From positions 310,001-374,000 of the forward strand of contig NZ_JAPIVQ010000006.1 of NCBI RefSeq assembly GCF_026239675.1: DNA of 64,000 nt, written 5' to 3'. The DNA comes from Pedobacter sp. PLR. Lineage in GTDB: Bacteria; Bacteroidota; Bacteroidia; Sphingobacteriales; Sphingobacteriaceae. Of the stretch, positions 25,284-34,415 are shown piece by piece. The number at the start of each line of letters is the position of its first letter. Within the stretch, counting starts at the first letter, position 1. The translations under genes and the position numbers were made by a program. The notes under the pieces are model-generated. The model was not told where the DNA came from. It searched no databases and saw only the letters and a list, made by a program, of their open reading frames with translations.

Positions 25284-27146
25284 TTGAGTACACTAATTGC
25301 AGCCGAAAACTTAGGCCATGCTTACCATGATGAATGGCTATTTAAAAATTTGACCCTGGGGATTCAACCTGGACAACGCGTTGCGTTGGTTGGTATAAAC
25401 GGTGCCGGAAAAAGCACGCTACTGAAATTACTTGCCGAAAGGTTTAATCCTTTGGAAGGTAAAATCGTAAAGAATAAATCTGTTAAAATTGGATTTCTGG
25501 ATCAGGAACCTTCTTTTCCAGACGGTCACTCTATCAGTGATTTTATCTTCTCTACGGATAACAAACAGCAGCAACTGATCAAAGAATATGAGGAACTGAT
25601 TGAAGATCCGAACCCGGATGAAAAAAAATTGAACCGCTTATATGAAGAATTAAGCGAGCACAATGCCTGGGAATATGAGCATGAAATTAAAACGATTTTA
25701 AGCCGTATGGGTATCACTCATTTGCAACAACAGATCTCAACCCTATCTGGTGGACAGAAGAAGCGTCTTGCGCTTGCAAAGCTCCTGATAGAGGATCCTG
25801 AAATCTATGTGTTAGATGAGCCAACCAATCATCTGGACATTGATACCATCGAATGGCTGGAGAAATTATTGACTTCCGGAAACAAAACTATATTATTAGT
25901 TACACACGACAGGTACTTCCTGGACAACGTTTGTAATACAATCGTAGAGCTGGACAGAGGAAAGATTTACAATTATAACGGCAATTACGCTTACTTCCTG
26001 GAGAAGAAATCCGAGCGTGAAATGGCTGATGAGAGTACTTTTCAGAAAAATAAGAACCTTTTGAAAAAGGAACTCGAATGGATGAGAAGAATGCCTGCTG
26101 CCCGTACGACCAAGTCTCAGTCCCGTATTGATGCTTTTTATGACCTGGAAAGCAAAACGAAACAAAGATCTGATAATCAAAGTGTTACTTTGAATGTTAA
26201 AATGGCACGTCAGGGGAATAAAATCCTTGAACTGGATCATATCGGTCAGTCGTTTGATGGCAAACCAATCATTAATGATTTCAGTTATACTTTTAAACGT
26301 GCAGACCGTATCGGCCTTGCAGGAAAGAATGGTACCGGAAAATCTACTTTATTGAATATCATTACCGGTTACTTAACGCCTGAAAAAGGTAAAGTAAGTA
26401 CTGGTGAGACTACTGTTTATGGTTACTATAAACAAGGTGGTCTGGCTTTCAACGAGAAAGAAAGGGTTATTGATATCGTAAAATCTGATGCTGAATATAT
26501 CAAAATGGCCGATGGTCAGACGATCTCTGCTTCGCAATTACTGACCCTATTCCTCTTCCCTCCCAAGAAACAACACGGGATGGTAGAAAAGCTAAGTGGT
26601 GGTGAAAAGAAACGTTTACACCTGATGAAGGTATTAATGCAGAATCCTAATTTCCTGATCCTGGATGAGCCAACCAACGACCTTGACATTGATACCCTGA
26701 ATGTGCTGGAAGAGTTCTTAGAGAACTTCCCCGGGGTGTTGATTCTGGTATCCCATGATAGGTATCTGTTAGACAAGATGAGTGAGCAATTGTTCATCAT
26801 GGAAGGTAATGGTGAAGTAGGAATTTACAATGGTAACTACTCTGAATATAGAATCAGTTTAGAAACACCAAAGGAAAAAGCTCCTGTTAAAGCTAAGGAA
26901 CAACCTGCGCAGAATGCAGCAGCTGTTCCTGCTAAAAAGTTGTCTTTTAAAGAGCAAAAAGAGCTGGAAGATTCAGAAGCAAAAATCGCGGAACTGGAAG
27001 CAAAAATCCAGGAATTGAGCAATTCTCTGCTGACTATTGACAGTGCAGATTACACCAAAATACAGGAAATTTCCAAAACTATTGAAGGTTTAAATCAGGA
27101 ACTGGAAACAGTTACTGAACGCTGGTTAACATTATCCGAGCAATAA
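25284..27146 (+). CDS. ABC-F family ATPase, Uup-like
   Basis: The protein has 620 residues with two fused ABC domains and no membrane segment. Walker A motifs are GINGAGKST (37-45) and GKNGTGKST (about 345-354), the signatures are LSGGQKKRLALA and LSGGEKKRLHLM, and each has a Walker B with LDEPTNHLD or LDEPTNDLD. The linker and the C-terminal coiled coil (KKLSFKEQKELEDSEAKI) are like Uup. ABC-F proteins act on the ribosome as translation factors or as antibiotic-resistance proteins, and the Uup type is linked to DNA-structure stability and ribosome rescue. The start codon is TTG, since the family N-terminus begins there. Confidence 0.93.
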   Translation: MSTLIAAENLGHAYHDEWLFKNLTLGIQPGQRVALVGINGAGKSTLLKLLAERFNPLEGKIVKNKSVKIGFLDQEPSFPDGHSISDFIFSTDNKQQQLIKEYEELIEDPNPDEKKLNRLYEELSEHNAWEYEHEIKTILSRMGITHLQQQISTLSGGQKKRLALAKLLIEDPEIYVLDEPTNHLDIDTIEWLEKLLTSGNKTILLVTHDRYFLDNVCNTIVELDRGKIYNYNGNYAYFLEKKSEREMADESTFQKNKNLLKKELEWMRRMPAARTTKSQSRIDAFYDLESKTKQRSDNQSVTLNVKMARQGNKILELDHIGQSFDGKPIINDFSYTFKRADRIGLAGKNGTGKSTLLNIITGYLTPEKGKVSTGETTVYGYYKQGGLAFNEKERVIDIVKSDAEYIKMADGQTISASQLLTLFLFPPKKQHGMVEKLSGGEKKRLHLMKVLMQNPNFLILDEPTNDLDIDTLNVLEEFLENFPGVLILVSHDRYLLDKMSEQLFIMEGNGEVGIYNGNYSEYRISLETPKEKAPVKAKEQPAQNAAAVPAKKLSFKEQKELEDSEAKIAELEAKIQELSNSLLTIDSADYTKIQEISKTIEGLNQELETVTERWLTLSEQ

Positions 27147-27201
27147 GCTATACCAATTATCCCTACCTGTTCGTTAGATTCAGGTGGGGACAAATGGATC
27201 C

Positions 27202-27224
27202 AAAGACACCTTTCAGGAGTCTTT
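27202..27224 (+). terminator. Possible weak terminator after the ABC-F gene
   Basis: A 10-bp stem with one A-A mismatch (27202-27211 with 27215-27224) and a 3-base loop. There is no proper U tract after it, so termination strength is doubtful. Confidence 0.35.
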
Positions 27225-27689
27225 AATTCTCAGTCGATATCATGCGAATCAGAATTATAAACAAGAAATATCTCAGGTTTGATTGGCCATAAGTCTCCAT
27301 CCTGATACTTTCAAAAAACAACAAAATGTTCTTTCTCATTTTTAATAGCTAAATAACAGCGTTGGTTTTACCCCTCAGTTGTGCCCGGAAATAAAATTAT
27401 AAAAGCTTATTTCCCTGCTGAAATCCCAGAGTATTCTACGGAATTTCATACTGGTTTCATTTAACAGCATGCGAGGTTTGTAATGCAGATCTGTTTAGAA
27501 AAACAGCTTTTTTAAAGACCTTTAATACTCCTTATGTTTGATCTGGTTTTGTGGCCTTACCTCCTATTCTGGTCAGAACCCGATATAGAATACGCAGGAT
27601 TCGACAAGAATAAAACGTAAATGGAAATGAGTTTTGATAAAATTAAGTGTATAAAACCGGAACATAAAGGTCATTGTTTTTTGCTTTCA

Positions 27690-27866
27690 GCAAATCATTG
27701 TCTGGCTAAAAACAAGTAATTGGCATTGCGAAAGCAAATCATTATCCAGGTAAAACCAAATAAGGGCCCTTACTAAAAGACACTATTTACTGGATAAAAG
27801 CAATCAATTCACCTTGCGAAAGCAGGTCATTATCCGGATAAAGATAATTAACCGGCATTGCTGAAA
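27690..27866. repeat. Imperfect direct repeats, iteron-like
   Basis: Units of 44-45 bases begin GCAAATCATT or GCAGGTCATT, carry TCTGG, TCCAGG or TCCGG followed by a TAAA-containing stretch, and end in GCATTGCGAAA, CACCTTGCGAAA or GCATTGCTGAAA. Copy 1 is 27690-27733 and copy 3 is 27822-27866. Copy 2 has its head at 27734-27755 and its tail at 27800-27821, split by about 44 extra bases. Copy 3 includes the 12-bp palindrome TTATCCGGATAA (27830-27841). Confidence 0.6.
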
Positions 27867-28568
27867 GAGCCTGTTGCCTGTCCGGGAGGGAACCATTGCT
27901 GCTGCTAAAAACGGATTCCAGTAAGACTTTCGGGTGTTGTTCTGATTGCAAAACACAACTCATTCGCTGTGTTAAGGCGGGCATTCGGAAGAACTGGCAA
28001 GGCTCCATACAAGGGTCCCGGGAATATCCCGGAAGAAACAACATGGAAACGTTAAAGAAGACCAACCTGAATCCTGTAAAGAAAAACTACTTGACGTAGT
28101 TCTTCCGGACCGCCAACCCCTGGTAAAACAGTCAATGCAGAAAGAATAAATCAACCGGATCATTGGGCTGAAAACCTTTTGATCCCTGGATTAAAAAAAG
28201 CCCGGAACTCTGAGATGAAGGTCATATCTCTCCATAGAAATCGTTAAGATCCTATGGAAAGGCCTAAGCCCGCCCCTTAAATCCGCAGCGTGGAACAAGG
28301 TCTTCTTCGTTAAAACGAGCATAACAAAACAGGCATCATTTAAAGTGATGCTTTAAATTGAATGAAATTGAATGCCGATTTGAGGTAAACCTTGCTGTAG
28401 TTTGAATACCAGTGGTTTTCTAGCTATTAAAAAAGCAGAACCCCCTCCCTGTTAAGAAGGAAGGCCGGTCTTCCGCTAATAGATAAGAAAGGATGACTGA
28501 AAAAAGAAAGAATAAAAAGGAGGCCAGATTAGCGTGTCTCCACTATTAAATGATTAATTTTAACCTAT

Positions 28569-28584
28569 TGTTTCACGTGAAACA
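28569..28584. promoter_or_regulatory. parS site (ParB binding), perfect consensus
   Basis: TGTTTCACGTGAAACA is identical to the 16-bp parS consensus conserved across bacterial phyla. It lies 73 bases before mnmG. ParB loads here and spreads, and with ParA and SMC it helps segregate the origin region. Confidence 0.9.
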
Positions 28585-28611
28585 TGCTCGCCTCATGGCG
28601 GGCGTCTATTG

Positions 28612-28627
28612 CGTTCCACGTGAAACA
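28612..28627. promoter_or_regulatory. Second parS-like site, 14 of 16 matches
   Basis: CGTTCCACGTGAAACA differs from the parS consensus at two positions in the left half. It lies 43 bases (start to start) from the perfect site, with a 7-bp GC-rich hairpin (TCAT loop) between them. Confidence 0.7.
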
Positions 28628-28656
28628 AAATTTAAGCGATATAAAAACAACAGGTA

Positions 28657-30519
28657 ATGTTTAAAGAATACGATGTTATAGTAGTTGGTGCCGGACACGC
28701 AGGTTGTGAAGCCGCCGCCGCTGCTGCCAATCTGGGATCTTCAGTCTTGCTGATCACCATGAATATGGAAACCATTGCACAGATGAGTTGCAACCCTGCG
28801 ATGGGTGGTGTGGCGAAAGGTCAGATCGTAAGAGAGATTGATGCGATGGGTGGATACTCTGGAATCATCAGTGATAAGACGACCCTACAATTTAGAATGC
28901 TGAACCTTTCTAAAGGTCCGGCAATGTGGAGCCCGAGAGCTCAGAATGACAGGAAGAGATTTGCAGAAGAATGGAGACTAGCTTTAGAGCGCACACCAAA
29001 TGTGGACTTCTGGCAGGACATGGTGAGTAGCCTGATTATTAAAAATAATACCGTTACCGGAGTTAAAACTTCTTTAGGGATTGAGATCAAAGGAAAATCA
29101 GTTGTCTTAACAAATGGAACTTTCCTAAATGGATTGATCCACATTGGAGAGAAAAAATTTGGTGGAGGTAGAACTGCCGAAAGAGCGGCAACAGGCCTAA
29201 CCGAACAATTGGTAGAACTGGGTTTTGAAGCTGGCAGAATGAAGACCGGTACCCCACCCCGCATAGACGGAAGGTCGCTGAATTATTCTGTAATGGAAGA
29301 ACAATGGGGAGATGAAAATCCAGGACGTTTTTCCTATACCAATGTAGAGCGCCCTACAGAACAACGCTGCTGCTGGATTACCTATACAAATGCGGAAGTT
29401 CATGAAACTTTAAAAGAAGGATTCGAAAAATCTCCGATGTTCACCGGCAGAATTAAAGGACTAGGTCCAAGATATTGTCCTTCTATCGAAGACAAGATTA
29501 ATCGCTTTGCAGAAAGAGAAAGACACCAGATTTTTGTCGAACCAGAGGGATTACATACTTGTGAAATTTACGTAAACGGTTTCTCTACTTCTTTACCAGA
29601 GGACGTACAATATAGAGCGCTAACTAAAATCCCCGGATTTGAAAACGCAAAAATGTTCCGTCCTGGTTATGCGATAGAATATGACTATTTCCCACCCACC
29701 CAACTTTCATTAACTTTAGAAACCAAAATGATCAGTAACCTATTCTTTGCGGGTCAGATTAACGGAACTACCGGTTATGAAGAAGCGGCCAGTCAGGGCT
29801 TTATTGCAGGTATCAATGCACATCAAAAAGTGAACGATTTACATGAACTAATCATGAAGCGTTCTGAGTCTTATATAGGTGTATTGATTGACGACTTAGT
29901 AACCAAAGGAACAGATGAACCTTACCGTATGTTTACTTCAAGAGCGGAGCACAGGTTACTACTTCGCCAGGACAATGCAGACATCCGTCTCTCCCCTATC
30001 GGCCATCAGTTAGGCTTGATTAGTGACGAGCGTCTGGACATCGTTAAACAGAAAGTTGCCAACTCTGATTCCATCGTAGCCTTTGCAAAAAAGCAAAGTA
30101 TCGACATGGCTGAGGCGAATGAAAAGCTGGAAGAATTAGGAACAAGCACCCTAAACCAAAATGTAAAAATCGTAAGTTTACTGGGCAGACCACAAGTTGG
30201 CATTGAAGACATTCGTGAGATTAGTCAGCCATTCAGGGAGTACCTTAGTGCCTTCGATAAAGAGACCGTAGAACAGGCAGAAATCAAAATTAAGTACGAA
30301 AGCTATTTTGAGAAGGAACAGGAAATTGTGAACAAAATGCAGAAGATGGAAGACAAAGACATCAACCCGGATTTTGATTATTCACAACTTGGATCCCTAT
30401 CTAAGGAAGCCAGAGAGAAATTATTGAAGATCAAACCCCGCACATTGGGTCAGGCTTCGAGAATTTCGGGTGTTTCGCCTTCTGATATCTCCGTTTTAAT
30501 GGTACACATGAGTAAGTAA
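28657..30519 (+). CDS. mnmG: tRNA uridine-5-carboxymethylaminomethyl(34) synthesis enzyme MnmG
   Basis: The 620-residue FAD protein acts with the GTPase MnmE to modify the wobble uridine (U34) of several tRNAs. The FAD-binding VVGAGHAGCEAAAAAANLG lies at about 9-27. The family blocks MSCNPAMGGVAKGQIVREID, MKTGTPPRIDGRS, and GQINGTTGYEEAASQG are present, and the C-terminal helical domain (GQASRISGVSPSDISVLM) binds MnmE and tRNA. The length is normal. The gene (old name gidA) is a frequent neighbour of the replication origin in bacteria, which fits the parS sites directly upstream. Confidence 0.97.
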   Translation: MFKEYDVIVVGAGHAGCEAAAAAANLGSSVLLITMNMETIAQMSCNPAMGGVAKGQIVREIDAMGGYSGIISDKTTLQFRMLNLSKGPAMWSPRAQNDRKRFAEEWRLALERTPNVDFWQDMVSSLIIKNNTVTGVKTSLGIEIKGKSVVLTNGTFLNGLIHIGEKKFGGGRTAERAATGLTEQLVELGFEAGRMKTGTPPRIDGRSLNYSVMEEQWGDENPGRFSYTNVERPTEQRCCWITYTNAEVHETLKEGFEKSPMFTGRIKGLGPRYCPSIEDKINRFAERERHQIFVEPEGLHTCEIYVNGFSTSLPEDVQYRALTKIPGFENAKMFRPGYAIEYDYFPPTQLSLTLETKMISNLFFAGQINGTTGYEEAASQGFIAGINAHQKVNDLHELIMKRSESYIGVLIDDLVTKGTDEPYRMFTSRAEHRLLLRQDNADIRLSPIGHQLGLISDERLDIVKQKVANSDSIVAFAKKQSIDMAEANEKLEELGTSTLNQNVKIVSLLGRPQVGIEDIREISQPFREYLSAFDKETVEQAEIKIKYESYFEKEQEIVNKMQKMEDKDINPDFDYSQLGSLSKEAREKLLKIKPRTLGQASRISGVSPSDISVLMVHMSK

Positions 30520-30538
30520 AACACAATCACCTGATAGA

Positions 30539-30592
30539 GAGTCAGTTAAGTCGATATTCTTAGTCGTATTAACTGACTCATTTAAATGAGTT
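30539..30592 (+). terminator. Double hairpin terminator region after mnmG
   Basis: An 11-bp perfect stem (30539-30549 with 30569-30579) with a 19-base loop overlaps a 16-bp palindrome (ACTCATTTAAATGAGT, 30577-30592) followed by TTT. The two structures exclude each other, as in attenuators, though a plain terminator is likelier. Confidence 0.55.
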
Positions 30593-30662
30593 TTAAGAGA
30601 CTTTTAAATTTTTTTAATGGTATCTATTAAAAAGACTAATAAACTAAACACAGCGCATATAA

Positions 30663-32291
30663 ATGGCCAAAAACAGCATTATATCGAACTTCAGGATTTT
30701 TACATCCCTCCTGGTACTAACTTCGCTAATATATAGTTGTGCGAGCATTCAACAACCTCAGGGAGGCCCCCGTGATACGGAAGCCCCGAAGGTCTTAAGC
30801 ATGGAGCCCAAAAATTTCACGACAAATTTCAAAGAAAAGAAAATCATCATCGAATTTGATGAATATTTCAAACTTCAGAATGAGTCGAAAGAATTCTCTA
30901 TTTCTCCGGAATTGAAAATCCCTCCCCTGCTAAAGGTGAAGAAGAAGATACTGGAAATCTCCTTCCCTGACACGCTGGAAAAAAACACGACCTATACATT
31001 GAACTTCGGGAAGTTGATAGCGGATATCAACGAGAACAACGTGCTGAAGAATTTCTCTTATGTATTTTCAACAGGTCCGAAACTCGATTCCCTGAGCATC
31101 AAAGGCAAGGTCACCAATTCCATCACCGGCGAACCGGAAATTGAAGCGGTTGCATTTATCCTACCCCTGGACAGAGACACACTCTTTGGAAAAGGCAGAC
31201 CTGCGATCTATGCACTAACCGATAGCAGCGGTAACTATACCCTTAATAATTTAAGGGAAGGCAGCTACAAAGTCTACGCACTAAAAGAAAAAGGCGGTGA
31301 TAAAATCTACCAGCAGAGCACAGATGAAATCGGATTTATTAAAGAACCCATCGTCCTGAATAAGCCAATGGATTCCCTAAATCTTAAAATATTCAAAGAG
31401 GATGCAACAGTATTCAGAATTTTAGATAAACGAATCAATGCGGATGGAAGCATTAGTTTTGCCTTCAATCAAAAGCTCCAAAAACCAGAGATTGCCGTGT
31501 TAGAGCCTGCGGCATTGAATACCACAAAATATTTAAAATTCAGCAAAAATAACGACTCGTTAAAAATGTGGCTGACGGATATGAGCTTCGACTCTACCAA
31601 AATCAGCATCAAAGAAAACGGGAAATTATTGCAAACGACTACCCTACTCAGAGGAAAAAAAGAAACCTATACCAGGGTTTTGAATGCAACGGATAACCTG
31701 GAAGACCAAACCTTAAATCCGAACAGGCCTTTAAAGCTGACTTTCAATTTTCCTGTTTTAAGCACCGATATCGCTAAGATGCAATTGCTGGAAGATTCAG
31801 TAAAAAGGACCACCTTTACTTTGGAAAAAGATAGTACAGACTTTTTATCCTATTATATAAAGTATCCATGGCGTATTAAAAAATCTTATGAAATGAAGTT
31901 TGAAGCCGGAGCATTTACGGCCATACTAAACACCAAAAACAAAGAATTTATCAAGGATTTCAAATTAGGAAATAAGGACGATTACGGAACGTTGATTTTA
32001 AAACTGGTCGTTCCTGAGCAAAACAAAAGTTATATCGTAGAAGTAATCGATGAAAGTAAGAATCCGGTCAATACGATAGTGGTTACCAAAGATACGACCG
32101 TCAGATTTAACAATTATAAGGCTGGTAAATACTTTACAAGGATCACCTACGACAATAACAAAAACAAAAAATGGGATACTGGAAGTGTGGCTGAAGGCCG
32201 GCAACCTGAGAAGATATGGAACGAACCCAAAGAACTCTCGATCCGAGCCCTTTGGGAAAGAAATGAAACTATAAATATTCCAAAAGAATAA
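30663..32291 (+). CDS. Lipoprotein with bacterial Ig-like (Big_5) domain
   Basis: The protein has 542 residues. The lipoprotein signal is FTSLLVLTSLIYSCASIQ, with the acylated Cys at about residue 26. The mature N-terminus has the family hallmark QGGPRDTEAPKVLSMEP. A Big_5-type Ig domain spans about 38-140 (FTTNFKEKKIIIEFDEYF, NTTYTLNFG, YVFSTG). It is followed by a carboxypeptidase-regulatory-like repeat near 148-205 (SITGEPEIEAVAF, GNYTLNNLREGSYKVYAL) and further beta-rich parts. A C-terminal DNNKNKKWDTG resembles a Ca-binding loop. It is widespread in Bacteroidetes with unknown function. It starts 143 bases after mnmG. Confidence 0.85.
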   Translation: MAKNSIISNFRIFTSLLVLTSLIYSCASIQQPQGGPRDTEAPKVLSMEPKNFTTNFKEKKIIIEFDEYFKLQNESKEFSISPELKIPPLLKVKKKILEISFPDTLEKNTTYTLNFGKLIADINENNVLKNFSYVFSTGPKLDSLSIKGKVTNSITGEPEIEAVAFILPLDRDTLFGKGRPAIYALTDSSGNYTLNNLREGSYKVYALKEKGGDKIYQQSTDEIGFIKEPIVLNKPMDSLNLKIFKEDATVFRILDKRINADGSISFAFNQKLQKPEIAVLEPAALNTTKYLKFSKNNDSLKMWLTDMSFDSTKISIKENGKLLQTTTLLRGKKETYTRVLNATDNLEDQTLNPNRPLKLTFNFPVLSTDIAKMQLLEDSVKRTTFTLEKDSTDFLSYYIKYPWRIKKSYEMKFEAGAFTAILNTKNKEFIKDFKLGNKDDYGTLILKLVVPEQNKSYIVEVIDESKNPVNTIVVTKDTTVRFNNYKAGKYFTRITYDNNKNKKWDTGSVAEGRQPEKIWNEPKELSIRALWERNETINIPKE

Positions 32292-32315
32292 ATCTTTTAA
32301 AGACGGTTAATGCTG

Positions 32316-32825
32316 TTATTTAAACCAGTCGGCATACATAATGTAGTTGTCTGGCAGTTTATTCAATAAAGCCCGTTGCTCTTCAGTAATGGGCTTTATT
32401 TTTTTTGCGGGTGTACCAGCATAGATATAACCGGATTCACACTGTGTATTCTCTAATACAACGGCTCCTGCGGCAATAATACAATAATCTTCCACCACTG
32501 CATTGTCCATCACAATGGCGCCCATACCGATCAGGATATGATCTTTTAAGATACAACCATGAACAATGGCATTGTGCCCTACAGAAACGCGGTTTCCAAT
32601 CACTGTGGCTGCTTTTAAATAGGTCGCATGAATAACGGCTCCATCCTGAATATTACTGTCGTTACCAATTGTGATGCGATTAACATCACCACGAATCACG
32701 GCATTAAACCAGACAGAACAGTTACTGCCCATGGTTACATCGCCTACAATCGTTGCATTTGGCGCAATAAAACAATTTTCGCCCCATTGAGGGTGCTTAT
32801 CTTTAACTGGTAATATTACTGGCAT
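32316..32825 (-). CDS. Gamma-carbonic-anhydrase-like hexapeptide protein
   Basis: The 169-residue left-handed beta-helix protein is of the gamma-carbonic anhydrase / YrdA / PaaY family. The repeats (IVGDVTMGSNCSVWFNAVI, GVV-type turns) run through most of the chain. The three zinc His positions are visible in GAVIHAT and in VGHNAIVHGCIL. The C-terminal helix follows. Catalytic carbonic anhydrase activity is proven for only a few members, so the reaction is uncertain. The gene starts 3 bases after nadB and is probably co-transcribed with it. Confidence 0.88.
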   Translation of the reverse strand: MPVILPVKDKHPQWGENCFIAPNATIVGDVTMGSNCSVWFNAVIRGDVNRITIGNDSNIQDGAVIHATYLKAATVIGNRVSVGHNAIVHGCILKDHILIGMGAIVMDNAVVEDYCIIAAGAVVLENTQCESGYIYAGTPAKKIKPITEEQRALLNKLPDNYIMYADWFK

Positions 32826-32828
32826 GGT

Positions 32829-34415
32829 CTAAAAAATTGTATCGGTTAATTGTTCGGCGTGAGTTGGATAATCGGTGGTATAATGTAGTCCCCTACTCTC
32901 TTTTCTGGCTTTTGCCGACTTAATAATCATAAAAGCTACCTGGATCACATTGCGCAATTCGCAGAGTTTTACAGAGACTTTATTGGCTTTATAAAAGGCT
33001 TCTGTCTCTTCATACAGCAGAAATAAGCGTCTCATTGCGCGGTCTAATCTAAAATCAGAACGTACAATTCCGACATAATCGCTCATTAATTTCTGTGTTT
33101 CCCGTAAATTATGGGTCACTAAAATATCCTCGTCAGACTGTTTTACACCATGGTCATTCCACTCAGGGATGTTGTCAGGGATCACCGTATTTTTGAAAGT
33201 AGCTATAGCATCTTCATATATACGATGTGCAAACACCGGCGCTTCCAGCAAGGAATTTGAGGCCAGACGATTCGCTCCATGTAATCCTGTTGAAGAACAT
33301 TCGCCACAAGCATAAAGATTTTTTATAGAAGAACGCCCGTATTCATCTACCATAATTCCACCGCACATATAATGAGCTGCAGGCGTAACTGGTATTAAAT
33401 CCTTCGTCATGTCTATACCTATAGATAGACACTTCGCATAAATGTTCGGGAAATGAGCTAATATATCGTTCTTTTTGCGATTGGTGATGTCAAGGTAAAC
33501 AAAGTCCTCACCAGATTTTTTCATTTCAGAATCAATTGCGCGAGCCACAATATCTCTGGAAGCCAGAGATCCTCTCGGATCGTATTCATACATGAACTCT
33601 TCTCCATTTTTCCTTCTGAGCACGCCGCCATAACCACGAACCGCTTCAGAAATCAAAAAAGCAGGATATTCTCCGGGATGATATAAAGCGGTAGGATGAA
33701 ACTGAATAAATTCCATGTTCCTTACTTTCCCCTTTGCGCGGTATACCATAGCCATTCCATCACCTGTGGCAATTACCGGATTTGTAGTGCTGCTATACAC
33801 ATGTCCTGCTCCACCTGACGCTAAGATAGTCACACTAGCTAGTATCTTTTCCACATCGTTACACTCTGTGTTAAAGGCATATATGCCGTAACAGTGGATA
33901 TCTTCTGAACTCTTATCCACATGCTCACCCAAATGATGCTGAGTAATTAACTCTAAACAGAAGTAATGTGTTAATATCTCTATGTTTTTGTTCTGATGAA
34001 TCTGTCTTAATAAAACACTTTCAATTTCATATCCGGTGACATCTTTATAGTGTAAAACACGATTTTCTGAGTGTCCACCTTCTTTCGCTAAATCATAAAC
34101 ACCGGTCGGATTTTTATCAAAATTGATCCCGTAATCGATAATTTCCTGAATGCGCTGAGGCCCCTCCTTGACCACAATTTCTACTATCTCTCTGTCACAC
34201 AGTCCATCTCCTGCAATTATTGTATCTTCAATATGTTTTTCAAACGAATCATCTTTATCCACAACAACTGCTACTCCACCCTGCGCATATTTTGTATTTG
34301 ACTCATCTTCGTTTGATTTTGTAACAATTAAAACCTTACCATGCTGAGCTGCTTTTAATGCAAAGCTTAAACCCGCTATACCCGACCCTATTACTAAAAA
34401 ATCTACTTTTCTCAT
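32829..34415 (-). CDS. nadB: L-aspartate oxidase
   Basis: The 528-residue flavoprotein oxidises L-aspartate to iminoaspartate, the first step of de novo NAD synthesis. The FAD-binding VIGSGIAGLSFALKAA lies at about 8-23. NTKYAQGGVAVVVD, the substrate-side HPTALYHPG, SEAVRGYGG, and STGLHGANRLASNSLLEA are as in NadB. The C-terminal helical domain is complete. It diverges from nadA, which uses the product, across a 400-base gap that also holds DnaA-like boxes. One regulatory region could therefore serve both NAD genes. Confidence 0.96.
   Translation of the reverse strand: MRKVDFLVIGSGIAGLSFALKAAQHGKVLIVTKSNEDESNTKYAQGGVAVVVDKDDSFEKHIEDTIIAGDGLCDREIVEIVVKEGPQRIQEIIDYGINFDKNPTGVYDLAKEGGHSENRVLHYKDVTGYEIESVLLRQIHQNKNIEILTHYFCLELITQHHLGEHVDKSSEDIHCYGIYAFNTECNDVEKILASVTILASGGAGHVYSSTTNPVIATGDGMAMVYRAKGKVRNMEFIQFHPTALYHPGEYPAFLISEAVRGYGGVLRRKNGEEFMYEYDPRGSLASRDIVARAIDSEMKKSGEDFVYLDITNRKKNDILAHFPNIYAKCLSIGIDMTKDLIPVTPAAHYMCGGIMVDEYGRSSIKNLYACGECSSTGLHGANRLASNSLLEAPVFAHRIYEDAIATFKNTVIPDNIPEWNDHGVKQSDEDILVTHNLRETQKLMSDYVGIVRSDFRLDRAMRRLFLLYEETEAFYKANKVSVKLCELRNVIQVAFMIIKSAKARKESRGLHYTTDYPTHAEQLTDTIF

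Larger units (their letters stand above)
27147..28656. other. 1.5-kb gene-free region before mnmG
   Basis: This is the longest non-coding stretch of the window. The small frames in it overlap on opposite strands and show no domain. It contains a weak hairpin after the ABC-F gene, an imperfect repeat array at 27690-27866, several short inverted repeats (28018-28032, 28081-28104, 28232-28257, 28459-28474) and two parS sites at the right end. No tRNA, tmRNA or RNase P signature was seen. Confidence 0.6.

Noticed and set aside
27690..27866. CRISPR array
   Set aside because: Repeats are imperfect, adjacent without unique spacers of constant length, and no cas gene is in the window.
27787..28163. 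Three small overlapping ORFs (92, 67 and 63 codons) in the 1.5-kb gap
   Set aside because: They lie on both strands over the same bases, share no similarity with anything I recognise, and cross several inverted repeats.
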